A stretch of 41,721 nt of DNA from Anaerolineae bacterium (GCA_016931365.1 JAFGEY010000527.1:1-41721), one strand, 5' to 3'; numbered from the stretch's first letter, positions 23,300 to 34,321 are shown. Translations and numbers: made by a program. The notes: generated by a model not told the origin, from the sequence alone.

Positions 23300-24505
23300 C
23301 TGGCGATAGGGCCTATCCCCAAGATCGTTGCTTTTTTGTTCGGGATAGGCGTTTTCCACTCGTTCGATCAGGCGTTCCCAGACCAGGTGTTCACGGACAT
23401 ACTGCTGCGCGCACTGCCCAAGCGATTCGCGTAGTAAGGGATTCCCAAGCAACTCGAGCGCGGCATCGGCCATTGCACCGGGGCTGTCCGGCCGGACGAG
23501 CAGCCCGGAGGCCCGGTTGGCGATCATTTCGGCGTTTTCGCCCACCGCGTCAGCCACCACCGGCACGCCGGCCGCCAGCAAATCGCGCAGTTTGACCGCG
23601 CACTTGGTGCGGTTGACCAGCGTGTCGTCGAAGGGGTAGAGGGCGACGTGCGCCTGGCTAAAGAGGTCGGGCAGCGTTTCGGGCGGCGCCCAGCCGCGGT
23701 AGTCCAATACATCGGTTAGCCCGGCGGCCCGGCAGAGGTCGAGAAAGCGGTCTTGTTCGCCAAACAGCCCCTTGCCGACGACTGTAAAGCGCGCGTCCGG
23801 TCGGGATTGGTGGATCAGGTGCAAGGTATCGACCACTCGTTCGAGGCCGAATTCGAAAAAGCGCGTGTAGAGCAGGACGGTGGGCGGCGCGGATGGGTCG
23901 GGGCGGGCCGGAGAGGCGGGTATTTGATCCGCTGTGGCGGCGTTGGGCGCGTAATGAACCGCGCCGGCCGGCACGCCCATGCTCCAGACGATGGTTTGCA
24001 AGGCCCGGCTGGCGACGGTGATCGCGTCGGCGTGGCGCAGCCCCCAGCGCTCCTGCCAGGCGAACATCCGCTTTTGCGCCCCCGAATAGGCTGCGAGTTC
24101 GTTCCAGCCGCCGCGACCTTCCCAATCGTCGGTGTCGACAATCAGGCGTACATGGGTCAAATGTAGTTTTTTGAGCTGCCACAACACCCAGGCCGACAGC
24201 CCGGCATAGGCTTTAGGCTTAAAGCAGTGGATCGCCTGCGGGCGCAAGGCCAGCGCGCGGCGCACCAGCCGAAAGGTGAGCGAGAGGTGCCATAACACCG
24301 GGATGCGGGGAGGCAGGCGGACGTTTTCAACCGTCACACCATCGATCAGCCAGGTCTGGCCGTCGTCTTGCGGGCAGTCCCAGGGCGGCAGGAGAATCGT
24401 GACCTGGTGCCCGCGTTCGACCAGCGCCCTGGCCATCGGCAGGGCGCGTTCGCGTATTGTGCTTTTGGTATGCAGCCCAAAAGGGCCGATCATCACAATG
24501 TTCAT
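23288..24505 (-). CDS. GT4-type glycosyltransferase
   Basis: 405 residues from ATG 24505 (MNIVMIGPFGLHTKSTIRERALPMARAL), the natural start of a GT-B glycosyltransferase; longer starts would translate a terminator hairpin. The N-terminal nucleotide-free lobe covers about 1-180. The C-terminal sugar-nucleotide lobe shows LYTRFFEFGLERVV, YRGWAPPETLPDLFSQAHVALYPF and the family-4 stretch KLRDLLAAGVPVVADAVGENAEMI. It probably transfers a sugar to a surface polysaccharide or glycolipid in the cytoplasm. The last 16 or so residues (PEQKSNDLGDRPYRQ) are encoded by a dispersed repeat (copy B). The gene has no clear Shine-Dalgarno and a hairpin lies 13 nt before the start. Confidence 0.87.
   Translation of the reverse strand: MNIVMIGPFGLHTKSTIRERALPMARALVERGHQVTILLPPWDCPQDDGQTWLIDGVTVENVRLPPRIPVLWHLSLTFRLVRRALALRPQAIHCFKPKAYAGLSAWVLWQLKKLHLTHVRLIVDTDDWEGRGGWNELAAYSGAQKRMFAWQERWGLRHADAITVASRALQTIVWSMGVPAGAVHYAPNAATADQIPASPARPDPSAPPTVLLYTRFFEFGLERVVDTLHLIHQSRPDARFTVVGKGLFGEQDRFLDLCRAAGLTDVLDYRGWAPPETLPDLFSQAHVALYPFDDTLVNRTKCAVKLRDLLAAGVPVVADAVGENAEMIANRASGLLVRPDSPGAMADAALELLGNPLLRESLGQCAQQYVREHLVWERLIERVENAYPEQKSNDLGDRPYRQSTG
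23312..23349 (-). repeat. MITE-like dispersed repeat, copy B (internally deleted)
   Basis: CCTATCCCC, AAGATCGTTGCTTTTTTG, then GGGATAGG, so only the two ends remain. It lies inside the 3' end of the GT4 coding region. Compared with copies A and C the middle (about 45-70 bp) is missing. Confidence 0.72.
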
Positions 24506-24517
24506 TATTTTGCCACT

Positions 24518-24545
24518 AAAAAACGCCCGGATGTTCGGGCGTTTT
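24518..24545 (-). terminator. Minus-strand terminator before the GT4 gene
   Basis: AAAACGCCCG, 6-nt loop, CGGGCGTTTT, then two more T on the minus strand. It can end the PIN toxin-antitoxin transcript and also sits in the leader of the GT4 gene. Confidence 0.75.
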
Positions 24546-24641
24546 GCATATCGGTGGGGTTCAGGTGCAACGTTAGGTTTGCGCATGCACTTTTTCAGCA
24601 TCGATGGAAAGATGCCGTGGATCGCAAAAAACCGTCTTCAC

Positions 24642-24830
24642 TTATGCTGTCTGCAAAGTGCTTACAGCCGTCTCTTCAATCTCTATACTGGGCAACATAC
24701 GATCAAGATACTTTTTTTGAAGTTCCATATAGTACTCAATAACCTTTTTTGGATCATGGTCGAGTTTTTCAGAAATGTGATGCCTTGCCTCTCTGACTCT
24801 TTTTATCACTAAATCATCTCTCTGCTTCAT
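24642..24830 (-). CDS. Small putative antitoxin paired with PIN toxin
   Basis: 62 residues, charged and helical (VREARHHISEKLDHDPKKVIEYYMELQKKY). This HDP...EYYMELQKKY pattern matches small proteins regularly found next to PIN-domain toxin genes; I recall the pairing but not a family name. It starts 17 bp inside the end of the PIN gene, so translation is coupled. Role inferred: antitoxin that binds and inhibits the PIN RNase. Confidence 0.75.
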   Translation of the reverse strand: MKQRDDLVIKRVREARHHISEKLDHDPKKVIEYYMELQKKYLDRMLPSIEIEETAVSTLQTA

Positions 24831-25302
24831 TTTGTTCTCCCAATAACTCTAATGGCGTCACCAATGACGGCACATATAATCCCAGCATCGTGTTCACCCG
24901 ACGAATATGCCCAAATTTGTTGGCATTCGCCAAATGCTGGCAGTTCCACGTCAACAAGAAATCACACTTGTGGTATGACGCTAATGCCAAATGAAGCGCA
25001 TCTCCTACAGGATCGCCAGGCATTACTTTGTATCGAATGTATGACTCAACTATCTCTAAAATTGCTGACTCGACAGGCACTAATGGCAGTTGACTCACCA
25101 ACTCTAGCGCTTGCTCTTTGTTGGGATAGTCCCCATTGCCAAGTTCGTCTAATACGGCGACACTGGTCACAAGCACATAGTTTGGGCCAACTTCATTCCA
25201 CCATTGGCGTGTCCATTGCCGACGTGCGATCATATCCGGCTCGGTACGAGTTTCATAATAAAAACTCGGGATCGTCGTCTCAGTATAGACTTTGAGTTTC
25301 AT
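24814..25302 (-). CDS. PIN-domain toxin (VapC-like RNase)
   Basis: 162 residues. It opens with KVYTETTIPSFYYETRTEPDMIARRQWTRQWW. In typical VapC the first acidic residue is Asp (YLDTS); here the position is Glu (YTETT), as in this PIN subfamily from memory. Further acidic positions are LDELGNGDY, DPVGDALHLALA and CDFLLTWN, so a metal-binding pocket is intact. The expected activity is Mg-dependent cleavage of RNA. The toxin gene precedes its antitoxin, the reverse of most VapBC operons. Confidence 0.83.
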   Translation of the reverse strand: MKLKVYTETTIPSFYYETRTEPDMIARRQWTRQWWNEVGPNYVLVTSVAVLDELGNGDYPNKEQALELVSQLPLVPVESAILEIVESYIRYKVMPGDPVGDALHLALASYHKCDFLLTWNCQHLANANKFGHIRRVNTMLGLYVPSLVTPLELLGEQNEAER

Positions 25303-25360
25303 TAATATCCTTCAAGTAACATTTGCTCTGTCAGTTGCCCAAGCATCCAACAAAGGTTTG

Positions 25361-25867
25361 TTACCATCCGCTCAGGTACTGTGCCCATTCTTCGTTGCTT
25401 TTGAGATAGCGCCCATAGAGATACAGCGCCGTGGCCGGCGGTTCGGCGGGCGGTGCGCACAGGCTCATCCCCGCTTCTTGAGGCGTGCGATTGCCTTTGT
25501 GCCGGTTGCACGGAGGACAGGCGCTGACCAGGTTTTCCCACGTAAATTCCCCGCCACGGTACCGAGGGACCACATGGTCGATGGTCAGGTGCGCCGAGTA
25601 ATGGCCGCAGTACTGGCAGCGATATTCGTCGCGGCGGAAAATTTCCCGCTTGTTCAGCCGTACGTGCGCGCGCGGGCGATGGACCATATATTGAAGCCGG
25701 ATCACCGAAGGGCATTCGTAGGGCTGCGAAATGGTATAGATAGGCCCGCGGCCGTTCTGGATGATTTCAGCTTTGCCGACCCAAACCAGACCCAGCGCGC
25801 GCGGGATGTTACACACGTTGAGCGGCTCAAAATTGGCGTTGAGTACCAGAACTGGCGCGGTCAACAT
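25361..25867 (-). CDS. HNH endonuclease family protein
   Basis: 168 residues from ATG 25867 with AGGA eight nt upstream. The HNH core is complete: CQYCG, LTIDHVVPRYRGGEFTWENLVSACPPCNRHKGNRT, giving two zinc-binding Cys pairs and the central His. The N-terminal 60 residues (LVLNANFEPLNVCNIPRAL) are typical of stand-alone cellular HNH proteins of about 170 residues found across Chloroflexi, cyanobacteria and others. Substrate is DNA; biological role unknown, with repair, restriction or housekeeping all possible. It is not associated with phage genes here and is preceded by its own strong promoter. Confidence 0.88.
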   Translation of the reverse strand: MLTAPVLVLNANFEPLNVCNIPRALGLVWVGKAEIIQNGRGPIYTISQPYECPSVIRLQYMVHRPRAHVRLNKREIFRRDEYRCQYCGHYSAHLTIDHVVPRYRGGEFTWENLVSACPPCNRHKGNRTPQEAGMSLCAPPAEPPATALYLYGRYLKSNEEWAQYLSGW

Positions 25868-25914
25868 CAACTTTCATCCTTTGACCTGAATCGAACCGGG
25901 CCCCCTTGCCAGCA

Positions 25915-25943
25915 AGTATACCACAGCCTGTGCGGAAGGTCAA
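25915..25943 (-). promoter_or_regulatory. Sigma-70-type promoter of the HNH gene
   Basis: On the minus strand TTGACC (25943-25938), 17-nt spacer, TATACT (25920-25915) with extended TGG. Confidence 0.72.
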
Positions 25944-26011
25944 TATTGTTTTATATGCTTTTATGTCAAAACATGATCTGGCTAACGCTGCATCTGGAAT
26001 CGGTGGCCCGG

Positions 26012-26091
26012 TTACGGCAGAGCAATCATCCTGACGCACACCGGCATCGAAGCGGCGATCTCGTGCCCGGTTGGCGCCGCGCCCGAATCGA
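26012..26091 (-). pseudogene. Relic of a second lactonase gene (last 25 or so codons)
   Basis: The minus strand reads GAAPTGHEIAASMPVCVRMIALP-stop, nearly the same as the end of the intact lactonase at 26099 (APTGYEIAVSMPVCVKMIALP-stop). Its stop at 26012-26014 is followed by no matching sequence. Many codons differ at third positions, so the copy is old rather than a fresh duplication. Confidence 0.75.
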
Positions 26092-26098
26092 GTGATGG

Positions 26099-27190
26099 TT
26101 ACGGTAGCGCAATCATTTTGACGCACACCGGCATTGACACAGCGATTTCATATCCGGTTGGCGCGAGTTGGCCCGTCTCGCCGTCGATGCACAAGACGAC
26201 GACGTTATCGCTGTCCTGATTGGCCGCCAGCAGAAAAGCGCCGGTCGGATCGATGGCAAAGTTGCGCGGCGTTTTTCCCCCGGTCGATGCGTGCCCGATC
26301 GCGGTGAGTGCGCCGCTGCTTTGATCGATGCTGAAAATGGCAATGCTGTCGTGGCCCCGGTTTGAGCCATACAAGAATCTGCCGCAGGGTGAGACGTGCA
26401 CATCGGCGCAGGTGTTGGCGCCACTGAAATCGTCCGGCAGGGTGGATATCGTTTGCAGCGGCGCGAGCGCGCCCGCGGCTTTGTCATAAGCAAAGGCGAT
26501 GATGGTCGAATCGAGTTCGTTGATCACATAAGCGTATGGGTGCCCGGGGTGAAAGGCAAAGTGTCGCGGCCCCGCACCGGGATTGGCTTCTGCCCAGGCG
26601 GGGGTGTGCGGCATCAGCTTGCCGTTGGCCAAGTCGAGCCGGTATACCATCACCTTGTCGATGCCCAGGTCACAGACAAAGGCAAAGCGGTTGGTCGGAT
26701 CGAGTGTGACCGAGTGTGCGTGCGGGCCTCTTTGCCGTCGCGGGTCTGGCCCCGAGCCTTTGTGTTGGATGACCTCAGTCGCTTCACCCAGTGAGCCATC
26801 GGCCTGGACAGGCAGCATTGACACGGTGCCGCTGCTGTAATTGGCGACGAGGACATAGCGCCCGGTCGCGTCGACGCAGAGGTGGCAGGGTGCGGCGCCA
26901 TGCGTGCGTCGCTGGTTGAGCAGGGTCAGCGCGCCCGAGCCGGCGGCGATGGCAAAGGCGCTCACGCCGCCGCCGGGTTGTTCCTGAAATTCGCCCAGTT
27001 CGGCGACCGCATACAGGTTTTGCTTCTGCGGGGCGATAGCCAGGAAAGAAGGATTGGTGATGGCTGCGGGCGGAGCGGCAATGTCTAGCGCGCCGGATGT
27101 GGTATCCAGGCGATAGATATAGACGCCGGCAGAGCCTTTATGAGTGTAGGTGCCAATGTAAACGAGAACCGAAGGTTGTTTCTGGGTCAT
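26099..27190 (-). CDS. Lactonase family beta-propeller (6-phosphogluconolactonase-like)
   Basis: 363 residues from ATG 27190 with GAGGAGG eight nt upstream. It opens VLVYIGTYTHKGSAGVYIYRLDTTSG, the hallmark of the YbhE/Pgl lactonase family, and continues with propeller blades such as YVLVANYSSGTVSMLPV, GRFLYGSNRGHDSIAIFSID and PTGAFLLAANQDSDNVVVL. Blade motifs GPRHFAFHP and PRNFAIDPTG match the family. The likely reaction is hydrolysis of 6-phosphogluconolactone or another sugar lactone in the cytoplasm. The gene is monocistronic, with a second copy surviving only as a 3' remnant at 26012. Confidence 0.87.
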   Translation of the reverse strand: MTQKQPSVLVYIGTYTHKGSAGVYIYRLDTTSGALDIAAPPAAITNPSFLAIAPQKQNLYAVAELGEFQEQPGGGVSAFAIAAGSGALTLLNQRRTHGAAPCHLCVDATGRYVLVANYSSGTVSMLPVQADGSLGEATEVIQHKGSGPDPRRQRGPHAHSVTLDPTNRFAFVCDLGIDKVMVYRLDLANGKLMPHTPAWAEANPGAGPRHFAFHPGHPYAYVINELDSTIIAFAYDKAAGALAPLQTISTLPDDFSGANTCADVHVSPCGRFLYGSNRGHDSIAIFSIDQSSGALTAIGHASTGGKTPRNFAIDPTGAFLLAANQDSDNVVVLCIDGETGQLAPTGYEIAVSMPVCVKMIALP

Positions 27191-27264
27191 AGCTTGGCCT
27201 CCTCTGTGGGCAGAGCAATTGAGTTTTGGGGTCTGGACAAAGGTCGGTTGCAATTTTGCTCTCT

Positions 27265-27292
27265 AGTTTATCCGCTTTGCCGGAAAAGGCAA
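27265..27292 (-). promoter_or_regulatory. Possible promoter of the lactonase gene
   Basis: Minus-strand TTGCCT (27292-27287), 16-nt spacer, TAAACT (27270-27265). A small inverted repeat (CTTGCC...GGCAAAG) overlaps the -35. Confidence 0.4.
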
Positions 27293-27323
27293 GTAAAGGC
27301 GCGCCGCTGCTCGTCATAATCTG

Positions 27324-27352
27324 TTGTCAAAACCCGGGAAACGTATTATAAT
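27324..27352 (+). promoter_or_regulatory. Sigma-70-type promoter of the response regulator gene
   Basis: TTGTCA (27324-27329), 17-nt spacer, TATAAT (27347-27352). Close to consensus. Confidence 0.75.
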
Positions 27353-27393
27353 GAGATCAGTTTCGGCATTGGAGAGGCGGTGGAGGATGATCT

Positions 27394-28101
27394 ATGGCCC
27401 GGATATTGGTTGTAGATGATGATAGGAGTGTAGCCAATACCATTGATCGCCTTTTGCGGAGTCGCGGCCACGAAACGATTGTGGCGAATAATGGCAGGGA
27501 TGCGCTAATGGCGGCATGGCGTGAACAAATCGACATTGCGGTTCTGGATGTGATGATGCCCGGAATGACAGGCATCGAGGTATGTGAGCGGCTGCGCGCT
27601 GACCCCAAGACTGCTACCTTGCCGATTATTTTCCTCACGGCCAAGGCGATGTTGGACGACAAGATCGATGGCTTTGAGGCCGGGGCGGACGATTATCTGA
27701 CCAAACCTTTTGACATTCAAGAACTCGATTTGCGCGTCAGGGCGATTTTACGGCGTGTCCAGTTTGACGAGTCACTGTCTGTGGGGCTGGATGAAAATGA
27801 CGTCCTGATGGCGGGCGATTTGACTCTCAATCAGCACACGTTTGAGGTGACCACGCCCAATCAGACTTCTTTGCTGACTCCGATCGAATTTCAAGTCCTG
27901 CGTCACCTGATCATGCATCGAGGGGAGGTTTTTTCCAGCGAGCGGTTGTTGCAGGAGATTTGGGACTATCCCGAAGGAACGGGCGATCCGGCGCTGGTGC
28001 GGATGCACATTCGCAATCTACGCGCCAAGATTGAATCGTCGAATACGGGAGACCCCGTTTATATCCGGACCATCAGCCGTCACGGATACATGATTCGTTG
28101 A
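27394..28101 (+). CDS. OmpR/PhoB-family response regulator (orphan)
   Basis: 235 residues, ATG 27394, GGAGG at 27382-27386. The receiver domain is complete: acidic triad Asp8-Asp10, phosphoacceptor Asp52 (AVLDVMMPGM), Thr82 (FLTAK), Lys104 (YLTKPF). The C-terminal winged helix (about 135-234) shows LLTPIEFQVLRHLIMHRGEVFSSERLLQEIWDY and VRMHIRNLRAKIE, typical of OmpR/PhoB DNA-binding domains that bind direct repeats as dimers. No histidine kinase lies beside it. Such proteins recognise 11-bp-period repeats, the kind seen at 4508, 12434 and 15057, but a link to those sites is only a hypothesis. A small membrane protein gene follows 25 nt downstream. Confidence 0.93.
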   Translation: MARILVVDDDRSVANTIDRLLRSRGHETIVANNGRDALMAAWREQIDIAVLDVMMPGMTGIEVCERLRADPKTATLPIIFLTAKAMLDDKIDGFEAGADDYLTKPFDIQELDLRVRAILRRVQFDESLSVGLDENDVLMAGDLTLNQHTFEVTTPNQTSLLTPIEFQVLRHLIMHRGEVFSSERLLQEIWDYPEGTGDPALVRMHIRNLRAKIESSNTGDPVYIRTISRHGYMIR

Positions 28102-28126
28102 GATTGAGCAAGGGATTTCTAGTTTT

Positions 28127-28522
28127 ATGTTCAGAAAAGCTGTTCTTCGCTGGTTTGTCAACGCGTTGGCTGTTTTCGCCGCGGTTTATTTAATCCCAGG
28201 CATCTATGTTGACGGCGATCAATGGGTGACGATTGCCGTCATTGCGTTGATCTTGGGGTTGGTCAATGCGCTGGTGCGTCCTCTGATCCAGTTGCTGACC
28301 TTGCCCGTCTTGATCTTGACCCTGGGCTTGTTTTCCCTGGCGATCAACACTTGTACCTTTTGGCTGTCGTCCGAGATCGGTCAGCGTTTGGGGGTGGGGT
28401 TTTACGTACAGGGATTCGGCGCGGCGTTTTTGGGCGCATTGGTGGTCAGTGTGGTCAGTACGGTGTTGAACGCTTTTGTACACGACGACAGGCGTCATCC
28501 ACGCAAGCGCCAAGAGAAATGA
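28127..28522 (+). CDS. Phage-holin-family (PF04020-type) small membrane protein
   Basis: 131 residues with four hydrophobic helices at about 8-25, 33-50, 55-80 and 92-118. The sequence (LRWFVNALAVFAAVYLIPGI, LILGLVNALVRPLIQLLTLPV, LGLFSLAINTCTFWLSS) is the family pattern of the so-called phage holin 4_2 proteins, common chromosomal proteins with no known phage link. Function unknown. The C-terminus is strongly basic (HDDRRHPRKRQEK). Possibly co-transcribed with the response regulator. Confidence 0.85.
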   Translation: MFRKAVLRWFVNALAVFAAVYLIPGIYVDGDQWVTIAVIALILGLVNALVRPLIQLLTLPVLILTLGLFSLAINTCTFWLSSEIGQRLGVGFYVQGFGAAFLGALVVSVVSTVLNAFVHDDRRHPRKRQEK

Positions 28523-28539
28523 TAGCCTCGGGCCGTTCT

Positions 28540-28568
28540 TTGACTTTTTGTGCTGCATGAATTACAAT
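28540..28568 (+). promoter_or_regulatory. Promoter of tRNA-Leu
   Basis: TTGACT (28540-28545), 17-nt spacer, TACAAT (28563-28568). It places the transcription start a few nt before the tRNA 5' end. Confidence 0.75.
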
Positions 28569-28578
28569 GCTTTTACGT

Positions 28579-28663
28579 GGGGCGGTGGCGGAATGGCAGA
28601 CGCTGCGGACTTAAACTCCGCTGACCTTGACTGGTTGTGTGGGTTCGACTCCCATCCGCCCCA
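28579..28663 (+). tRNA. tRNA-Leu (anticodon UAA)
   Basis: 85 nt. The acceptor stem GGGGCGG pairs with CCGCCCC (28656-28662), with discriminator A. The anticodon arm GCGGA-CTTAAAC-TCCGC has UAA in the loop centre. It has a long variable arm as expected for class II tRNAs and a T loop TTCGACT. CCA is not encoded. Confidence 0.93.
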
Positions 28664-28749
28664 TCTTGTTGGCTGTAAACAGCGGGTGCTACGGACTTGA
28701 TCTCCGCTGACCTTGACTGGTCGTGTGGGTTCGACTCCCATCTGCCCCA
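28664..28749 (+). pseudogene. Degenerate tRNA-Leu copy 2
   Basis: Keeps the anticodon arm (ACGGA-CTTGATC-TCCGC, centre TGA), the variable arm and a perfect T arm, and ends ATCTGCCCCA. The 5' acceptor strand and D arm have decayed, so no full cloverleaf can form. Confidence 0.75.
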
Positions 28750-28830
28750 CGGGATTGGCCGTGAATGGCAGTCGCCACGGACTTGAACCTGGCCCTCAAG
28801 GCCGTGTGGGTTCGACTCCCATCCGCTCCA
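28750..28830 (+). pseudogene. Degenerate tRNA-Leu copy 3
   Basis: The 5' half (GGATTGGCCGTGAATGGCAG) still resembles the tRNA-Leu 5' half. The anticodon region CGGACTTGAACC no longer pairs. The T arm and 3' end (GTTCGACTCCCATCCGCTCCA) are intact. A fourth remnant, GAATTGGCCGTGAATGG, starts near 28832. Confidence 0.7.
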
Positions 28831-28936
28831 CTGAATTGGCCGTGAATGGTGAGTGCTTTGGATTGTGCGCAGCAGACGCCCAACCCGGTTTGGACTGTCT
28901 GCTGCCTTGTTTTTACGATGCGGAGCAGATTGTGCA

Positions 28937-29914
28937 ATGATTATGATTGAGCCTCTGGCGGTCAAGCACATTGAGGATGCGGCGGCGCTGTTTGTCGCTG
29001 CTTACAAGGCGCAGCGCAGGCGATTTGGCTATTTGCCCGCCGAATACGAGCAAACAGACGCGGTCGCTGCGCTTTTGCGGGATATGCTGAACGCGCAAGC
29101 TGGCGTAGCGGCCATCGTTGACCGTCGATTGGCCGGGTACCTGACTGGCTACAGCCGGATTCCCAACTTGAAAGGCCTGAGCCAGGGTGTGTACGTGCCC
29201 GATTGGGGGCACGCCGTGGCCGTGGGGGATTCCGTCGAGCGCGTCTTTCAGCCAATGTATGACGCAATGTCGCGCGATTGGGTCAGCGGCGGCAATTTCA
29301 CCCATGCGATCACCTTTTGGGCCAACGACACCCCGTTACGCGACCTGCTCTACTGGAATGGGTTCGGGCTTTTGGGCATTGATGCCGTGCGGTCAACCCA
29401 ACAATCTCTCGAAGACAATGTACCTCAGATCTCTGGTGTGACTGTCCGCCGGGCGCAGCGTGCTGATTTGCCCGAGTTGTTCAGACTGGACCGTGAGTTA
29501 CGGTGTTATATGGCGCAAGCTCCGATATTCCTGGCGCACGAACCATCCAACGAGCAGGAAATGGCGGAAGCATTTTTGGGCCAAGTCACATTTTCTGCGG
29601 TTGCCGAGCGAGAAGGTCGACTGGTAGGCTGCATTCGTGGAAAACTGCGCAAAGAGGATTCATGCACGAGTGTGCAGGGTGAGTCGATGATGGGGATCGA
29701 TTTCGGTTACACCGCTCCCGAGGTCCGTAGGACGGGCGTCGGCGAGCAGTTGCTGGCGCAAGTGCTGGCCTGGGGGCGGGAGCGCGGCAAGGCCGGCTGC
29801 GCGGTCGATTTTGAATCGGCCAATGTGCTGGGGCGGCACTTTTGGCTCAAGCATTTTGGGGCGCTCTGTTTTTCGGCCATCCGCTTTGTTGATCCACGGG
29901 TCCATCATCAGTGA
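28937..29914 (+). CDS. GNAT-family N-acetyltransferase
   Basis: 325 residues from ATG 28937; a longer frame from 28853 would translate the tRNA-Leu remnants and is rejected. There are two GNAT-like halves. The N-terminal half (about 1-165) is degenerate. The C-terminal half (about 175-325) has the acetyl-CoA motif VRRTGVGEQLLAQVLAWGRERG and the late strand GRHFWLKHFGALCFSAIRFVD. It probably acetylates a small amine or peptide; substrate unknown. The Shine-Dalgarno is weak (GGAG about 11 nt upstream). Confidence 0.82.
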   Translation: MIMIEPLAVKHIEDAAALFVAAYKAQRRRFGYLPAEYEQTDAVAALLRDMLNAQAGVAAIVDRRLAGYLTGYSRIPNLKGLSQGVYVPDWGHAVAVGDSVERVFQPMYDAMSRDWVSGGNFTHAITFWANDTPLRDLLYWNGFGLLGIDAVRSTQQSLEDNVPQISGVTVRRAQRADLPELFRLDRELRCYMAQAPIFLAHEPSNEQEMAEAFLGQVTFSAVAEREGRLVGCIRGKLRKEDSCTSVQGESMMGIDFGYTAPEVRRTGVGEQLLAQVLAWGRERGKAGCAVDFESANVLGRHFWLKHFGALCFSAIRFVDPRVHHQ

Positions 29915-29971
29915 CGGGTTATAGTAACTGATCAGATTTCAGTGTTTGATAGTGCGTGGGGGTAAAGGACG

Positions 29972-31531
29972 ATGCGCGATCACATTTTAGCCATCGATCA
30001 GGGCACGCAGAGCGTGCGGGCGATGATTTTCGATCTCAAGGGCAACCTGGTAACAAAAAGCCAGGTTCAACTGGTACCCTACGCCTCGCCCCAGCCGGGC
30101 CTGGCCGAGCAAGATCCGGAATACTATTGGCAAAAGCTGGGCGAGGCGTGCCAACAGTTGTGGCAAGAGACCGAGGTGCCCAAAGAGGCGATTGCCGGCG
30201 TCGCCTTGACCACCATGCGCAACACCGTGGTCAACGTCGACCGGGATGGCAAACCGCTGCGCCCGGCGATCGTGTGGCTCGATCAGCGCCGCGCGGAAGG
30301 AGTCAAGCCGGTCGGTGGATTGTGGGGTTTGGCCTTCAAATTGATCGGGATGACCGAAACGGTGGCCTATCTTCAGGCTGGAGCACAGGCTAACTGGATC
30401 GCCCTTCATCAACCCCGGCTGTGGGATCAAACGCACAAATTTCTCTTTATGTCCGGCTATCTGACCTATCGCCTGGTGGGGCAGTTCGTCGACTCGGTGA
30501 GCAGCCAGGTTGGCTTTGTCCCTTTTGATTACAAAAAACTGGCCTGGTGCAAAGGGTGGGATTGGAAATGGCAGGCCATTCCCGGCATCAAGCCGCGTAT
30601 GCTGCCCAGATTGATCCCGCCGACAGAGACGTTGGGCGAAATCACCCGCGAAGCATCCGAGATGACCGGTATTCCGGTTGGCCTGCCCGTGATCGCCGCT
30701 GCCGCCGACAAGGCGTGCGAGGTGTTGGGCTGCGGCTGCGTCGAGCCGCACATGGGCTGCTTGAGCTATGGAACGGCGGCGACGATCAATACGACACATA
30801 AAAAATATGTCGAGGTGATCCCACTCATTCCGCCTTATCCGAGTGCCATACCGGGCGCATACAGCCTGGAAATCCAGATTTATCGCGGATTCTGGATGGT
30901 CAGTTGGTTCAAGCAGGAGTTCGGCCTGGAGGAGCGCCAGCGGGCGACGGAGTTGGGTGTCGAACCTGAGTTCTTGTTCGACGATCTGATCAGCCAGGTG
31001 CCGCCGGGATCGATGGGATTGATCTTGCAGCCGTACTGGTCGCCGGGCCTCAAAGTGCCGGGCCCGGAGGCCAAAGGGGCGATGATCGGCTTTGGCGATG
31101 TCCACACCCGCGCTCACGTTTATCGGGCGATCGTCGAAGGGCTGGCTTATGCCTTGCGCGAGGGCGCCGAGCAGACGAGCAAACGCTCCGGCGTGCCGAT
31201 CACTGAGATTCGCGTAGCAGGCGGCGGATCGCAGAGCCATGCAGCGATGCAGCTCACGGCAGACGTTTTCGGCCTGCCAGCGATGCGCCCGCATACCTAC
31301 GAAGTGTCTGGCCTGGGTGCGGCGATGGACGCGGCGGTCGGTCTCAAGCTGCACCCCGATTTTGCCACTGCCGCCGGCGAGATGACGCGCACGGGCGAGG
31401 TCTTTGAACCCAATCCGCGCACGCGCGAGATTTACGACGGGTTGTATCAGCGCGTTTACAAGCAGATGTACAAAAAACTGCGTTCATTATACCAGGATAT
31501 TCGAGAAATTACTGGCTATCCGGCCAAGTGA
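29972..31531 (+). CDS. FGGY-family carbohydrate kinase
   Basis: 519 residues, ATG 29972 with AAAGGA shortly upstream. It starts with the ASKHA phosphate-1 motif ([17 protein letters not shown]). The family positions are visible: [57 protein letters not shown] and the C-terminal adenosine motif [23 protein letters not shown]. It should phosphorylate a sugar or polyol with ATP. The closest kinds are xylulokinase and glycerol kinase relatives, and the exact substrate cannot be told from sequence by eye. It stands alone, with its 3' end 4 nt from the convergent tatD-like gene. Confidence 0.87.
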   Translation: MRDHILAIDQGTQSVRAMIFDLKGNLVTKSQVQLVPYASPQPGLAEQDPEYYWQKLGEACQQLWQETEVPKEAIAGVALTTMRNTVVNVDRDGKPLRPAIVWLDQRRAEGVKPVGGLWGLAFKLIGMTETVAYLQAGAQANWIALHQPRLWDQTHKFLFMSGYLTYRLVGQFVDSVSSQVGFVPFDYKKLAWCKGWDWKWQAIPGIKPRMLPRLIPPTETLGEITREASEMTGIPVGLPVIAAAADKACEVLGCGCVEPHMGCLSYGTAATINTTHKKYVEVIPLIPPYPSAIPGAYSLEIQIYRGFWMVSWFKQEFGLEERQRATELGVEPEFLFDDLISQVPPGSMGLILQPYWSPGLKVPGPEAKGAMIGFGDVHTRAHVYRAIVEGLAYALREGAEQTSKRSGVPITEIRVAGGGSQSHAAMQLTADVFGLPAMRPHTYEVSGLGAAMDAAVGLKLHPDFATAAGEMTRTGEVFEPNPRTREIYDGLYQRVYKQMYKKLRSLYQDIREITGYPAK

Positions 31532-31535
31532 AACG

Positions 31536-34283
<2,748 letters not shown>

Positions 34284-34321
34284 CGCGCGTCCTTGTGTGT
34301 GAAATTAAACCAGATAAGCGC

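Noticed and set aside
28127..28522. Holin-like gene as evidence of a prophage
   Set aside because: This family is common on chromosomes and no phage genes are nearby.
28579..28830. Repeated units of about 85 bp considered as a CRISPR array
   Set aside because: Units are tRNA-Leu-like along their full length, with no short identical repeats separated by unique spacers.
28853..28936. N-terminal extension of the GNAT gene at 28937
   Set aside because: It would translate the decayed tRNA-Leu remnant and has no family support.
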